Part shown: piece after piece, positions 1 to 7,180 of the stretch
How the letters are laid out: every line of letters begins with the position of its first letter
Numbering within the stretch: the stretch's first letter is position 1
Source: an uncultured bacterium
Lineage (GTDB): Bacteria; Verrucomicrobiota; Lentisphaeria; Victivallales; Victivallaceae
Assembly (NCBI GenBank): GCA_900551245.1
Contig: URVC01000090.1
Coordinates: 1 to 10,715 of the forward strand
Reading direction: 5' to 3'
Length of the DNA: 10,715 nucleotides
The notes under the pieces: generated by a model
What the model was told of the DNA's origin: nothing
What the model saw: only the letters and a program-made list of their open reading frames with translations
The model's database searches: none
Position numbers and translations under genes: made by a program

Positions 1-1293
1 CGGTCGGCGCTCTTCGCGCCGTTCCGCAACCTCGGGCTCATCATCGTCGACGAGGAGCATGAATCCAGCTACAAACAGTCGGAGGCGCCGCGCTATTCGG
101 CGCGCGACGTGGCGGTGATGCGCGGCAAGCTCGAAAATGCGGTGGTAATCCTCGGTTCGGCGACGCCGTCGGCGGAGAGCTGCCGCAACGCCGCCACCGG
201 GAAGTTCCTGCTTGCGAAGATGTCGGTTCCGGTCGAAAACAAACTCGCGCCGCACATCCGGATCATCGACCAGCGGCTCTCCGGCCCGCCGGAGCCGGGC
301 AAGAGCAACTTCTTCTCCAAGATGCTGATCGATGCGGTGTTCGACCGGATGAACCGGGGGGAACAGAGCATCCTCTTTCTCAACCGCCGCGGCTATGCCC
401 GGGTGATGATCTGCAACCAGTGCGGCTTCGAGGCGCGCTGCCCGGACTGTTCGGTCGCCTACACCTATTCCAAACTGCACGAGACACTCAGCTGCCACCT
501 CTGCGGCTGCATGATTCCGGCCTACACCGCCTGTCCGGAGTGCGGTTCGCCGGAAATCCGCTACGCGGGCGTCGGCACCGAGAAGATCGAAGCGGTCGCC
601 GGCGCGGTCTTCCACCCCGCCCGGATCGCCCGGATGGATTCCGACACCATGCGCAGCGCCGAAGATTACGAGAACGTGCTGGAGCGGTTCCGGCGCGGCG
701 ACCTGGACATCCTCATCGGCACCCAGATGATCGCCAAGGGGCTCCACTTCCCCAACGTGACGCTGGTCGGGATCATCAACGCCGACCTCGGGCTGGCGAT
801 GCCGGACTTCCGCGCCCCGGAACGGACCTTTCAGCTCATCACCCAGGTGGCAGGCCGGGCCGGACGCGGCGACATCCGCGGCGAAGTGCTGATCCAGACC
901 CGGAATCCGGAGAACGAGACGATCTGTTTCGCGGCGGCGCAGGATTTCGAGGGGTTTTCCAAATTCGACCTCGAATTCCGCGAAATGCTCGACTATCCGC
1001 CCTTCTCCCACCTGATCGCGGTCCACTTCCGCGGGGAGGATGAGAGTGCGCTGGTCGAATTCGCCACGAAATTCACCGAGGAACTGCGCCCCTACGCGCA
1101 CGAGGGAATCCGGCTTTCCGGCCCCTCCCCCGCGCCGATCGAACGGATCAAGGGGAAGTTCCGCTACATGCTGCTGATCCGGGGCAGACAGATGAAACTC
1201 CTGCGGCAGGCGCTCCGGGTGCTGACGCTTCACCGTCCGGTGCCGCGCGGCATCGAGGTCTACGCCGACGTCGACGCCCAGTCCCTGCTCTGA
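1..1293 (+). CDS. priA: PriA, primosomal replication-restart helicase (C-terminal part, 5' end cut by window)
   Basis: PriA is a superfamily 2 3'-to-5' DNA helicase that recognises stalled forks and reloads the replicative helicase. The open frame enters from base 1 and gives 430 residues before TGA at 1291; E. coli PriA is about 730, so roughly 300 N-terminal residues, including the DNA-binding domain and Walker A motif, lie outside the window. Counting from base 1, I see the Walker B box DEEH (17-20) followed by ESSYKQ, motif III GSATPS (52-57), and the PriA zinc module with four CxxC pairs at Cys138/141, 147/150, 165/168 and 178/181. GTQMIAKGLHFPNV and the arginine-finger motif QVAGRAGRG follow. 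All helicase motifs and zinc ligands in the visible part are intact. It converges on hslO with only 24 bases between stops and no obvious terminator in that gap. Confidence 0.97.
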   Translation, partial: RSALFAPFRNLGLIIVDEEHESSYKQSEAPRYSARDVAVMRGKLENAVVILGSATPSAESCRNAATGKFLLAKMSVPVENKLAPHIRIIDQRLSGPPEPGKSNFFSKMLIDAVFDRMNRGEQSILFLNRRGYARVMICNQCGFEARCPDCSVAYTYSKLHETLSCHLCGCMIPAYTACPECGSPEIRYAGVGTEKIEAVAGAVFHPARIARMDSDTMRSAEDYENVLERFRRGDLDILIGTQMIAKGLHFPNVTLVGIINADLGLAMPDFRAPERTFQLITQVAGRAGRGDIRGEVLIQTRNPENETICFAAAQDFEGFSKFDLEFREMLDYPPFSHLIAVHFRGEDESALVEFATKFTEELRPYAHEGIRLSGPSPAPIERIKGKFRYMLLIRGRQMKLLRQALRVLTLHRPVPRGIEVYADVDAQSLL

Positions 1294-1317
1294 ACGCCGC
1301 GCCGGGGAAGCGTGTTT

Positions 1318-2196
1318 CTAGCCCTTGAGGTGATATTCGTTGCCGCAGAACTGGCAGCGGATTACCGGATCCGGCTTCTCGGCGAGCAGTTTCTGGAAAT
1401 CCTCCTCCCCGAGCATCTGCCGCGCCATCTCCCGCATCCGCTCCTCATTGCAGTTGCAGGCGAACCGCGCCGGCTCCACCATGGTGACGGAGTGCTCCGG
1501 CGGCTGTGCCGTGCGGCAGAGCAGCATCAGCAGTGCCCGGAGCTCCTCCTCCGGCTCCGGCATCCGGTCGCGGAGAATCGCCCCCGCCGGCGGCTCCAGC
1601 AGCCGCTGCCGCAACACCCCGAACTCCTCCAGATCGCAGCCGGGCATCGCCTGCATCAGCACGCCGTCCGCCGAACGGACCGGCGCCGCCGGGTCCGGCT
1701 GAAACACCACTTCACAGCGGATTTCGCTCTCCACCTGATCGCTGACCGAGAGAAAGTACCCCAGCGCCGCCGACGGCATGATGAAGGCGGTTTTCACCTC
1801 GCCCGAATTGAGCACCTTCCCCTCGCGGGAGCGGACGACCGCTACACTCGCCCCGTCATCGCCGCAGGCCATCTCCACCGAATCCGCCGCGGTCATCACA
1901 TGCGGATTGCGCACCAGTCCGCGCACCCGGCCGTCGGCCCTGGCGTTGATCAGCATCCCGGAAACCGGACCTTTGTAATTGATCCGAATGGAGTAGCTCT
2001 CCTTTTCATCCAGCAGCACCGTCATCAGCGCCGCCGATGCAAGTCCACCCGCGAAAAGCCGCCCGGCGACCGGATCGGCGTCGTGGCGGATGATCCCCTC
2101 CGTCGTCAGTTCGTCAAACCGCCCGAGCGCCAGCCGGATTGCCGGGTTCTTCAGCGTCACCCGCATGAGATAATCCGAATTCGCGCGCATGACCAT
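1318..2196 (-). CDS. hslO: Hsp33 redox-regulated molecular chaperone
   Basis: Hsp33 is a cytoplasmic holdase activated by oxidation: four cysteines bind zinc when reduced and form disulfides under oxidative stress. The 292-residue product matches the usual family length (about 290). Its C-terminus has the diagnostic redox switch: CNC (Cys247 and Cys249) and CQFC (Cys281 and Cys284). The N-terminus SDYLMRVTLKNPAIR and the segment GPVSGMLINARADGRVRG fit the chaperone core. The frame stays open upstream to an ATG at 2298. I chose the ATG at 2194-2196 because AGGAGG sits about 6 bases before it on the minus strand and the family N-terminus begins here; the ATG two codons later (2188-2190) is possible. 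A minus-strand promoter at 2278-2305 is well placed. The gene converges with priA and is divergent from the SGNH hydrolase. Confidence 0.95.
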   Translation of the reverse strand: MVMRANSDYLMRVTLKNPAIRLALGRFDELTTEGIIRHDADPVAGRLFAGGLASAALMTVLLDEKESYSIRINYKGPVSGMLINARADGRVRGLVRNPHVMTAADSVEMACGDDGASVAVVRSREGKVLNSGEVKTAFIMPSAALGYFLSVSDQVESEIRCEVVFQPDPAAPVRSADGVLMQAMPGCDLEEFGVLRQRLLEPPAGAILRDRMPEPEEELRALLMLLCRTAQPPEHSVTMVEPARFACNCNEERMREMARQMLGEEDFQKLLAEKPDPVIRCQFCGNEYHLKG

Positions 2197-2231
2197 TTTG
2201 TTCCTCCTCTCTTTCTCCGGCATCCGCGGGG

Positions 2232-2259
2232 TTGAAAAAAATGCCGGACGGGTTATATT
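2232..2259 (+). promoter_or_regulatory. Predicted promoter of the SGNH hydrolase gene
   Basis: A -35 box TTGAAA (2232-2237) and a -10 box TATATT (2254-2259) are spaced by 16 bases. The start would be near 2266, about 100 bases before the hydrolase ATG at 2368. It faces the hslO promoter, so each polymerase would run across the other promoter. The site is AT-rich, so a chance match is possible. Confidence 0.45.
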
Positions 2260-2277
2260 CTCAATCGTATTTTCCAT

Positions 2278-2305
2278 ACTATACAACAACCGGAGCACAT
2301 ATCAA
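2278..2305 (-). promoter_or_regulatory. Predicted promoter of hslO
   Basis: On the minus strand a -35 box TTGATA (2300-2305) is followed after 16 bases by a -10 box TATAGT (2278-2283). Transcription would start near 2271, leaving a leader of about 75 bases before the hslO start. This is a match to sigma-70 consensus only. Confidence 0.55.
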
Positions 2306-2371
2306 ATGATTTCCGAGCGATTCTCGTCATCGGAGTTTTCCGCCCCCCTCTTCCGGGAGCGATTTCGATGA
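2306..2371 (+). CDS. Possible 21-residue leader ORF overlapping the SGNH hydrolase start
   Basis: An ATG at 2306 has GGAG about 10 bases upstream (2292-2295) and opens a 21-codon frame. Its TGA (2369-2371) overlaps the hydrolase ATG as ATGA, the classical arrangement for translational coupling. The peptide (starting MISERFSSSEF) resembles nothing I know. It lies inside the predicted transcript starting near 2266. It may be a chance ORF, or a coupling leader that sets hydrolase translation. The hydrolase also has its own plausible ribosome site, so this reading is weak. Confidence 0.2.
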   Translation: MISERFSSSEFSAPLFRERFR

Positions 2372-3039
2372 GTCCGGCCCGCGTCGTCAACGCCGGATAC
2401 CCCGGCGACACCACGCGCGAACTGCTCGCCCGGTTCGACCGCGACGTCACGCCGCACTCGCCCGATCTGGTAATCCTCTGGGCGGGAGTCAACGATATGC
2501 TCTACTGCGGCCACACGGTTCCGCCGAAGGAGTTCCGCCGGAATTTCCGACGGCTGGTTCACCGCTGCCGCATTCCCGGCAGTGCCGTCGCCGCCGGAAC
2601 GCTGCCGCCGCGGATCAACGCCTATCTTTTCGAACAGTTCCCCGGCGCCGCGCTCGATCCGGTTCCGCCGGACGAGCGGGTCGAATGCGCCAACGAAATC
2701 CTGCGCGAACTCTCGGCGGAACTCGATTTCCCGCTGATCGACTTTGAAGGGCTCGTCCGGAGCCGCCCGGTCGCGGAGGAGCCCGCCTCGCTGCTGCGGA
2801 ACTTTTCCAACAGCGGCATGCGCGACGGACTGCACCTCACGCCGGAGGGGTGCCGCCTCGCCGCGGAACTCGCGTTCGAGGTGATCCGCCGCGAACATCT
2901 GCCCTGCAGTTGCATCGTCTGCTTCGGCGACAGCCTCACCTACGGTCCGTGGCTGAAAGGGCGCGGCACCGCAGCGGAGGGGGCCGAACCCTATCCCGCC
3001 CGGCTGGCCGCCCTGCTCCGGCAGGCGGAAGCGCGCTGA
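2368..3039 (+). CDS. SGNH/GDSL-type hydrolase with circularly permuted block order
   Basis: SGNH hydrolases are small serine esterases acting on acyl or acetyl esters, often on glycans. All the family blocks are present, but in rotated order. The protein starts with the block II region VVNAGYPGDTT (residues 6-16, Gly13 as oxyanion candidate), then PDLVILWAGVNDM with block III GVND (40-43, Asn42), then block V RDGLHLTPEG (Asp153 and His156). Only at the C-terminus does block I appear, CFGDSLTYG (185-193, nucleophile Ser189), followed by its usual helix YPARLAALL. In ordinary members GDS is near the N-terminus, and that helix leads directly into the segment that here forms the N-terminus. Length, 223 residues, is one normal domain. 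The ATG at 2368 has GGGAG 8 bases upstream. No signal peptide is evident, so it is probably cytoplasmic. Substrate is unknown. The alternative is a decayed tandem duplication. Confidence 0.85.
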   Translation: MSPARVVNAGYPGDTTRELLARFDRDVTPHSPDLVILWAGVNDMLYCGHTVPPKEFRRNFRRLVHRCRIPGSAVAAGTLPPRINAYLFEQFPGAALDPVPPDERVECANEILRELSAELDFPLIDFEGLVRSRPVAEEPASLLRNFSNSGMRDGLHLTPEGCRLAAELAFEVIRREHLPCSCIVCFGDSLTYGPWLKGRGTAAEGAEPYPARLAALLRQAEAR

Positions 3040-3109
3040 CAAAAGGAGTTTCCACACGAAGACCGTCCCGGTCCGGTATTGCGCCGCATGCAACTCTCCG
3101 CCCCCATTC

Positions 3110-3135
3110 CCGCCGTTTTCTTGACAAAAAGGCGG
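3110..3135 (+). terminator. Possible terminator of the SGNH hydrolase gene
   Basis: An inverted repeat CCGCC-G-TTTT, six-base loop, AAAA-A-GGCGG is followed by AATTTTGT. The stem has one internal mismatch and the T-run is short, so it would be weak. It overlaps the TTGACA box at 3121, so one of the two readings may be spurious. Confidence 0.35.
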
Positions 3136-3173
3136 AATTTTGTAAATAATTGCCCTGTTTTTGCAATTTCTCA

Positions 3174-3202
3174 ATGACAATATTTCAATTTTTTGCTATA
3201 GT
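3174..3202 (+). promoter_or_regulatory. Predicted promoter of the GntR/LacI-type regulator gene
   Basis: A -35 box ATGACA (3174-3179) and a -10 box TATAGT (3197-3202) are separated by 17 bases, giving a start near 3209 and a short leader to the ATG at 3235. A second candidate lies just upstream: a perfect TTGACA at 3121-3126 with TAAATA at 3143-3148 (16-base spacer). The AT-rich run from about 3120 to 3210 stands out against the GC-rich genes. I see no clear operator palindrome here. Confidence 0.6.
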
Positions 3203-3234
3203 ATCAGAAAAAGGAAATAACAGGATGTATCGTC

Positions 3235-4458
3235 ATGACGGATGACATCGCCCCGGAACTGGATCTCGACCTCGCCGCCTGCGGACGCAACCGCACGGTC
3301 GAAGCCATCCGCGATTCGCTGGCCGCCTGGCTGCGCGCCCATCCCGAAAGCGGCGGGCGGCGCCTCACCCCGGTCAGCCGCCTCGCCGCCCGGCTCGGCG
3401 TCGCCCGCCAGACGGTCCGCAAGGCGTACGACCTGCTCGAAGCCGACGGAATGCTCCGCCGCGATTCCAACGGCAACGGCTGGTATCCGGTTCCCCTCCC
3501 GCGGCAGGAAAACCGCTGCATCGGCATTCTTCTGCCGCTCTCCTTTTTGGAATACTGTTCGCGCGACCGCCGCTGGGGAGAGCGGAACCTCGGCTTCTAC
3601 TCCGGCATCGTCACCCGCGCTTCGGAGCTGGGGCTCGCCACCCGCCCCTTCCGCCTGCCGCCGCCGGAAGCTCCGGAAGAGGAGGCGGAACAGGCGGCAA
3701 GAGAGGCGGAACAGAGTTTTTCCGGCCTCATCCTCTTCGGCGACCGCGGCTACCGCAACGACCCGCCGCTCCGTCGGCTTCTCGCACTCCCCGGCCTGCC
3801 GAAAGTCTCGCTGGACAGCGAATTCGATCTCGAAGGCATCGGTTCCGTCGGCTTCTCCACCGAAGCTCTCGCCCAGAGCGTCATGCAGTATCTCCGCCGT
3901 TTCGGCCACCGCAACATCTGTGTGATCCACCCGGTCACCTACCCGCGCGAATGCAGCTGTACCTATCCGATGCTCGACCGGAAACAGGTGCTCGACCCCT
4001 TCTGCCGGGCTGCGCTGGAAGGGGAACGGATCCTCGAAATCTGCAGCGGCCGCCAGGAATTCGGGGAGATTTTTCACCGCAAAGTGGCCGCCATGCTCCG
4101 GCGTCCAGTTCCGCCCACCGCCTTCTGGTGCCGGAGCGACCTCATCGCCCGGGAACTTCTCCGCGTGCTCCGGCTGGAGGGAATCCGGGTGCCGCACGAC
4201 GTCTCGGTCATCGGCTTCGACGACATTTCCGAATCGGCAAAAGAAAATCCGCCGCTCACCACTCTGCGCAACCCGACCTTCGAGGCCGGGTACGCGGCAG
4301 TGGACCGGCTGGAGCTGTTCCGACGCGAGGGAATCCGGCCCGCCACCCGCACCCTGCGTCTGGCGCCGCCGTTGATCGAACGGGGCAGTGTCGATTATGC
4401 GCCATCCCGGGGGCAGATTTCCGTCGACGGGGAAAGTGCCCCCCGCCTGCCGGAATAA
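3235..4458 (+). CDS. GntR/LacI-type hybrid transcriptional regulator (AraR-like architecture)
   Basis: This 407-residue protein joins a GntR-type winged helix-turn-helix to a LacI-type sugar-sensing domain, the arrangement known from AraR. The DNA-binding part is about residues 20-90, with the helix-turn-helix in LTPVSRLAARLGVARQTVRK (44-63) followed by AYDLLEADGMLRR. The effector domain starts near IGILLPLS (about 97) and runs to about 395. It contains the characteristic LacI segment DVSVIGFDDIS (from 322), then PPLTTLRNPTFEAGYAAVDRL. The family usually represses carbohydrate genes and is released by a sugar ligand. The ligand and targets cannot be read here; rhaB downstream makes rhamnose a candidate, but aroG lies between. 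The start at 3235 is supported by AGGA about 9 bases upstream; the ATG at 3225 is in another frame and stops after six codons. It is probably a single-gene unit. Confidence 0.88.
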   Translation: MTDDIAPELDLDLAACGRNRTVEAIRDSLAAWLRAHPESGGRRLTPVSRLAARLGVARQTVRKAYDLLEADGMLRRDSNGNGWYPVPLPRQENRCIGILLPLSFLEYCSRDRRWGERNLGFYSGIVTRASELGLATRPFRLPPPEAPEEEAEQAAREAEQSFSGLILFGDRGYRNDPPLRRLLALPGLPKVSLDSEFDLEGIGSVGFSTEALAQSVMQYLRRFGHRNICVIHPVTYPRECSCTYPMLDRKQVLDPFCRAALEGERILEICSGRQEFGEIFHRKVAAMLRRPVPPTAFWCRSDLIARELLRVLRLEGIRVPHDVSVIGFDDISESAKENPPLTTLRNPTFEAGYAAVDRLELFRREGIRPATRTLRLAPPLIERGSVDYAPSRGQISVDGESAPRLPE

Positions 4459-4496
4459 AAGCGCGTTTTTTTCGCACACCTTTCAACGGGTTTGCC

Positions 4497-4524
4497 TTGT
4501 AAATCCCCGGAACGATTGTATATT
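4497..4524 (+). promoter_or_regulatory. Predicted promoter of the DAHP synthase gene
   Basis: TTGTAA (4497-4502) and TATATT (4519-4524) are 16 bases apart, with an alternative -10 box TATTAT at 4521-4526. Transcription would start near 4531, and AAAGGA (4536-4541) then serves as ribosome site for the ATG at 4550. The T-run just after the regulator stop (4466-4472) has no convincing stem before it, so I do not call a terminator there. Confidence 0.45.
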
Positions 4525-4549
4525 ATTCCTCCTTGAAAGGATTCCAGCA

Positions 4550-5626
4550 ATGATCAGCAGCAACAATATCAATATTGCCAGCCGCAGCGTGCTCTCCAGC
4601 CCCGGCGCGGTCCGGTCGGAACTGCCGCTTTCGCTCGACGCGGTGGTCAAGGTCATGGAGGCCCGGCAGGAAATCTGCGACATCCTCGACGGGAAGTCGC
4701 AGAAATTCCTGATGATCGTGGGCCCCTGTTCGCTTCACGACACCGGCTCGGCAATCGAATACGCCGAACGGCTCCGTCAGTTGAGCGACCAGGTAAAAGA
4801 CCATATTCTGCTGGTGATGCGCGCCTATTTCGAGAAACCGCGCACCACCGTCGGCTGGAAGGGGCTGATCTACGACCCGGATCTCAACAAGACCTACAAC
4901 ATCGAAAAAGGGATCTTCATCGCCCGCAAGCTGATGCTCCGCATCGTCGACATCGGGCTGCCGGTCGCCACCGAAATGCTCGACCCGATCATTGCACAGT
5001 ACATCGCCGACATCGTCTCCTGGGCCGCCATCGGGGCGCGTACCACCGAGGCGCAGACGCATCGCCAGCTCGGCAGCGGTCTCTCGATGCCGGTCGGCTT
5101 CAAGAACGCTACCGACGGGACCTTCCAGACGGCGATCGACGCGATCTCCACCGCGCTGAGCGAACACAGCTTCATCGGTGTGCTCGAAGACGGCCATGTC
5201 GGCGTCTTCCGCACCCGCGGCAACCCGTATGCGCACATCGTGCTGCGCGGCGGCAACGGCCAGCCGAACTACGGCGCGGAACACATCGCCTTCCTCAAGG
5301 TGGCGATGCAGAAGGCACACCTCAAGCCGAGCATCATCGTCGACTGCAGCCACGCCAATTCCGGCAAGGACTACCGCAAACAGCACATCGCGCTGGAGGA
5401 TGTTCTAAGCCAGATTGAGGCGGGGGAAACCGCCATCCGCGGCGTCATGCTCGAGAGCAACCTGCTGCCGGGCAGCCAGAAGATCGTCTCCGGCTGCCGC
5501 CCCACCCCCGGGCTGTCGGTCACCGACGGCTGCATCGGGTGGGATGAGACGGCGGAGCTGATCCGCTCAACCTACGCCCGGCTGGCGGCGCTCCACCCGG
5601 CCGCGCCGGCCACTCCGGAATCCTGA
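4550..5626 (+). CDS. aroG: 3-deoxy-7-phosphoheptulonate (DAHP) synthase, class I AroF/AroG/AroH type
   Basis: This enzyme condenses phosphoenolpyruvate and erythrose 4-phosphate to DAHP, the first step of the shikimate pathway to aromatic amino acids, in the cytoplasm. The product is 358 residues (E. coli AroG is 350). Family signatures are intact: VGPCSLHD (57-64), KPRTTVGWKGLIYDP, GARTTEAQTHRQL, LRGGNGQPNY, DCSHANSGKDYRKQ (from 265) and VTDGCIGW (324-331). The four metal ligands are all present: Cys60, His268, Glu302 and Asp326, three of them at the same numbers as in E. coli AroG. The frame is open further upstream into the regulator gene. I chose ATG 4550 because AAAGGA precedes it by 8 bases and a promoter ends just before. 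Which aromatic amino acid inhibits it cannot be told from the sequence, so the symbol is nominal among the three paralogues. Confidence 0.95.
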   Translation: MISSNNINIASRSVLSSPGAVRSELPLSLDAVVKVMEARQEICDILDGKSQKFLMIVGPCSLHDTGSAIEYAERLRQLSDQVKDHILLVMRAYFEKPRTTVGWKGLIYDPDLNKTYNIEKGIFIARKLMLRIVDIGLPVATEMLDPIIAQYIADIVSWAAIGARTTEAQTHRQLGSGLSMPVGFKNATDGTFQTAIDAISTALSEHSFIGVLEDGHVGVFRTRGNPYAHIVLRGGNGQPNYGAEHIAFLKVAMQKAHLKPSIIVDCSHANSGKDYRKQHIALEDVLSQIEAGETAIRGVMLESNLLPGSQKIVSGCRPTPGLSVTDGCIGWDETAELIRSTYARLAALHPAAPATPES

Positions 5627-5668
5627 TCCCCCGCGGGCAGGATTCCGGGCGGAAAAATTTGAATTTTC

Positions 5669-5680
5669 GGTTCAGGAACC
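5669..5680. repeat. Small perfect inverted repeat upstream of rhaB
   Basis: GGTTC-AG-GAACC is a perfect 12-base palindromic unit 22 bases before the rhaB start. Just before it, GAAAAATT-TG-AATTTTC (around 5653-5669) is a second, AT-rich dyad. Either could be an operator half-site pair or a chance dyad. No clear promoter or terminator accompanies them in the 76-base gap between the DAHP synthase gene and rhaB. Confidence 0.3.
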
Positions 5681-5702
5681 ATCGACACGGAGAAGACAAA
5701 CC

Positions 5703-7178
5703 ATGAGCAGCTTTCTCGCATTCGACCTCGGGGCCTCCAGCGGCCGCGCCATCATCGGATCCCTCGAATCCGGCAAACTCACGCTGACCGAGGTGCACCG
5801 GTTCGCCAACGGTCCGACCGAACAGGGCGGTTCGATCTACTGGGACTATCCCCAGCTGGTGGAAGAGCTCAAAACCGGCCTGGCCAAAGCGCTCAAAGTC
5901 GATCCCGCCATCGCCGGAATCGGCATCGACACCTGGGGCGTGGACTACGTCTTCTTCGACAACGCCACCGGCGAGCCGCGCCGCTGGCCCTACCACTACC
6001 GCGACGTGCGCACCGGCAACGCCGAAAGCGATGTCTGGAGCAAGGTTCCCCGCGAGGAGCTCTACTCCCGCACCGGAATCCAGTGCATGGTCATCAACAC
6101 GGTCTACCAGCTTGCGGCCCACTTCCGCGAACACCCGGAAGACTTTGAAAACAGCCATTTTCTGATGATGCCCGACGCGCTGGCCCGCGCGCTCGGCGGC
6201 GACGACACCAGCGAATACACCGACTGCTCGACCTCCAATTTGCTCAATCCGGTCTCGCGGCAGTGGGACCTTGAACTTGCCGACAAGCTCGGTCTGCCCC
6301 GGGAGATCTTCCCGAAGATCGTCCCGCCCTGCAGCTGCGGCGGCACTCTCCGGCCGGAGCTCTGCAAGGAGCTCGGCTGCGGACCGATTCCGATCTTCAA
6401 GATCGGCAGTCACGACACCGCCAGCGCGGTGGCGGCGGTTCCCGCGCCGCTCTCCGGCAACTGGGCCTACATCAGCGCCGGCACCTGGGCACTGCTCGGC
6501 GCCGAACTCGACCGGCCGCTGGTGAACGAGGCGGCATCGCAAAACAGCTTCACCAACGAAGGCGGTCTCAACGGCAAAATCCGTTTCCTGACCAACATCA
6601 TGGGCAGCTGGCTCTTCCAGGAGACCCGCCGGGTCTGGAGCGAACAGAAGGGGAAAATCTCCTTCGCGGAAATGGAGAAACTCGCGCTGAATGCCGAGCC
6701 CTGCCGTTTCCTCATCAATCCGAATGATTCGAGCTTCGTCACCCCGGGCGACATGCCGCAGCGGATCAGCGACTTCTGCGAAAGCTCCGGTCAGGGGAAG
6801 ATCTCCGACGACGGCGCGGTGGTCCGGGCGATCTACGACTCGCTGGCGCTCTACTTCCGCTGCAAGCTCGAGACGCTCGAGGAGCTGCTCGGCGTCAAGT
6901 ACGCCTGCCTCAACGTGGTCGGCGGCGGCACCAAGGACGGGTTGCTCATGCAGCTTGCCAGCGACGCCCTGAACATTCCGGTCGTCGCCGGTCCGGTCGA
7001 AGCGACCGCCATCGGCAACCTGCTCGCGCAGGCGATCACCCACGGAGACCTCGCCGACCTCGCCGCCGCGCGGCAGGTGGTCAAGGACTCCTTCGAAGTC
7101 AAGACCTACCAGCCGAATCCGGCGATGCACGCGCTCTACAACGGCGAAATCGACCGGTTCCGCGCGCTGGCGAAATAA
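5703..7178 (+). CDS. rhaB: Rhamnulokinase
   Basis: RhaB phosphorylates L-rhamnulose to L-rhamnulose 1-phosphate with ATP, the second step of L-rhamnose breakdown in the cytoplasm, and belongs to the FGGY sugar kinases. The 491-residue product fits the family (E. coli RhaB 489). Visible motifs are the N-terminal phosphate-binding loop DLGASSGR (8-15), GIDTWGVDY (74-82), the catalytic region GSHDTASAVAAVP (235-247, with Asp238 as likely base), SAGTWALLG (258-266), FTNEGG (283-288), NIMGSWLFQ (298-306) and the C-terminal ATP-site glycines VVGGGTKDG. GASSGR with NEGG and NIMGSWL favours rhamnulokinase over xylulo-, fuculo- or glycerol kinases. The start at 5703 has GGAGA (5689-5693) 9 bases upstream. 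Rhamnose isomerase and aldolase genes are not in the window. It follows the DAHP synthase gene by 76 bases and precedes the solute-binding gene by 2. Confidence 0.93.
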   Translation: MSSFLAFDLGASSGRAIIGSLESGKLTLTEVHRFANGPTEQGGSIYWDYPQLVEELKTGLAKALKVDPAIAGIGIDTWGVDYVFFDNATGEPRRWPYHYRDVRTGNAESDVWSKVPREELYSRTGIQCMVINTVYQLAAHFREHPEDFENSHFLMMPDALARALGGDDTSEYTDCSTSNLLNPVSRQWDLELADKLGLPREIFPKIVPPCSCGGTLRPELCKELGCGPIPIFKIGSHDTASAVAAVPAPLSGNWAYISAGTWALLGAELDRPLVNEAASQNSFTNEGGLNGKIRFLTNIMGSWLFQETRRVWSEQKGKISFAEMEKLALNAEPCRFLINPNDSSFVTPGDMPQRISDFCESSGQGKISDDGAVVRAIYDSLALYFRCKLETLEELLGVKYACLNVVGGGTKDGLLMQLASDALNIPVVAGPVEATAIGNLLAQAITHGDLADLAAARQVVKDSFEVKTYQPNPAMHALYNGEIDRFRALAK

Positions 7179-7180
7179 TC

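Noticed and set aside
1312..2235. Plus-strand open frame (307 codons) opposite hslO
   Set aside because: His/Arg/Pro-rich antisense translation, while the minus strand has the Hsp33 cysteine switch and a strong ribosome site.
2197..2298. Extended N-terminus for Hsp33 from ATG 2298
   Set aside because: The added 34 residues do not fit the family, part lies upstream of the predicted transcription start, and AGGAGG marks the ATG at 2196.
2302..3180. Minus-strand open frame (292 codons) opposite the SGNH hydrolase
   Set aside because: Antisense shadow with low-complexity Arg/Glu/Gly composition; the hydrolase motifs are all on the plus strand.
3196..4479. Minus-strand open frame (427 codons) opposite the GntR/LacI-type regulator
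   Set aside because: Antisense shadow. The plus strand has the intact helix-turn-helix and LacI motifs and a promoter.
4388..4549. Extended N-terminus for DAHP synthase from ATG 4388
   Set aside because: It would overlap the end of the regulator gene in another frame. The promoter and AAAGGA support ATG 4550, and the metal ligands then fall at E. coli-like positions.
5520..7130. Minus-strand open frame (536 codons) opposite rhaB
   Set aside because: Antisense shadow of a well-conserved rhamnulokinase; no recognisable domain and no start signals.
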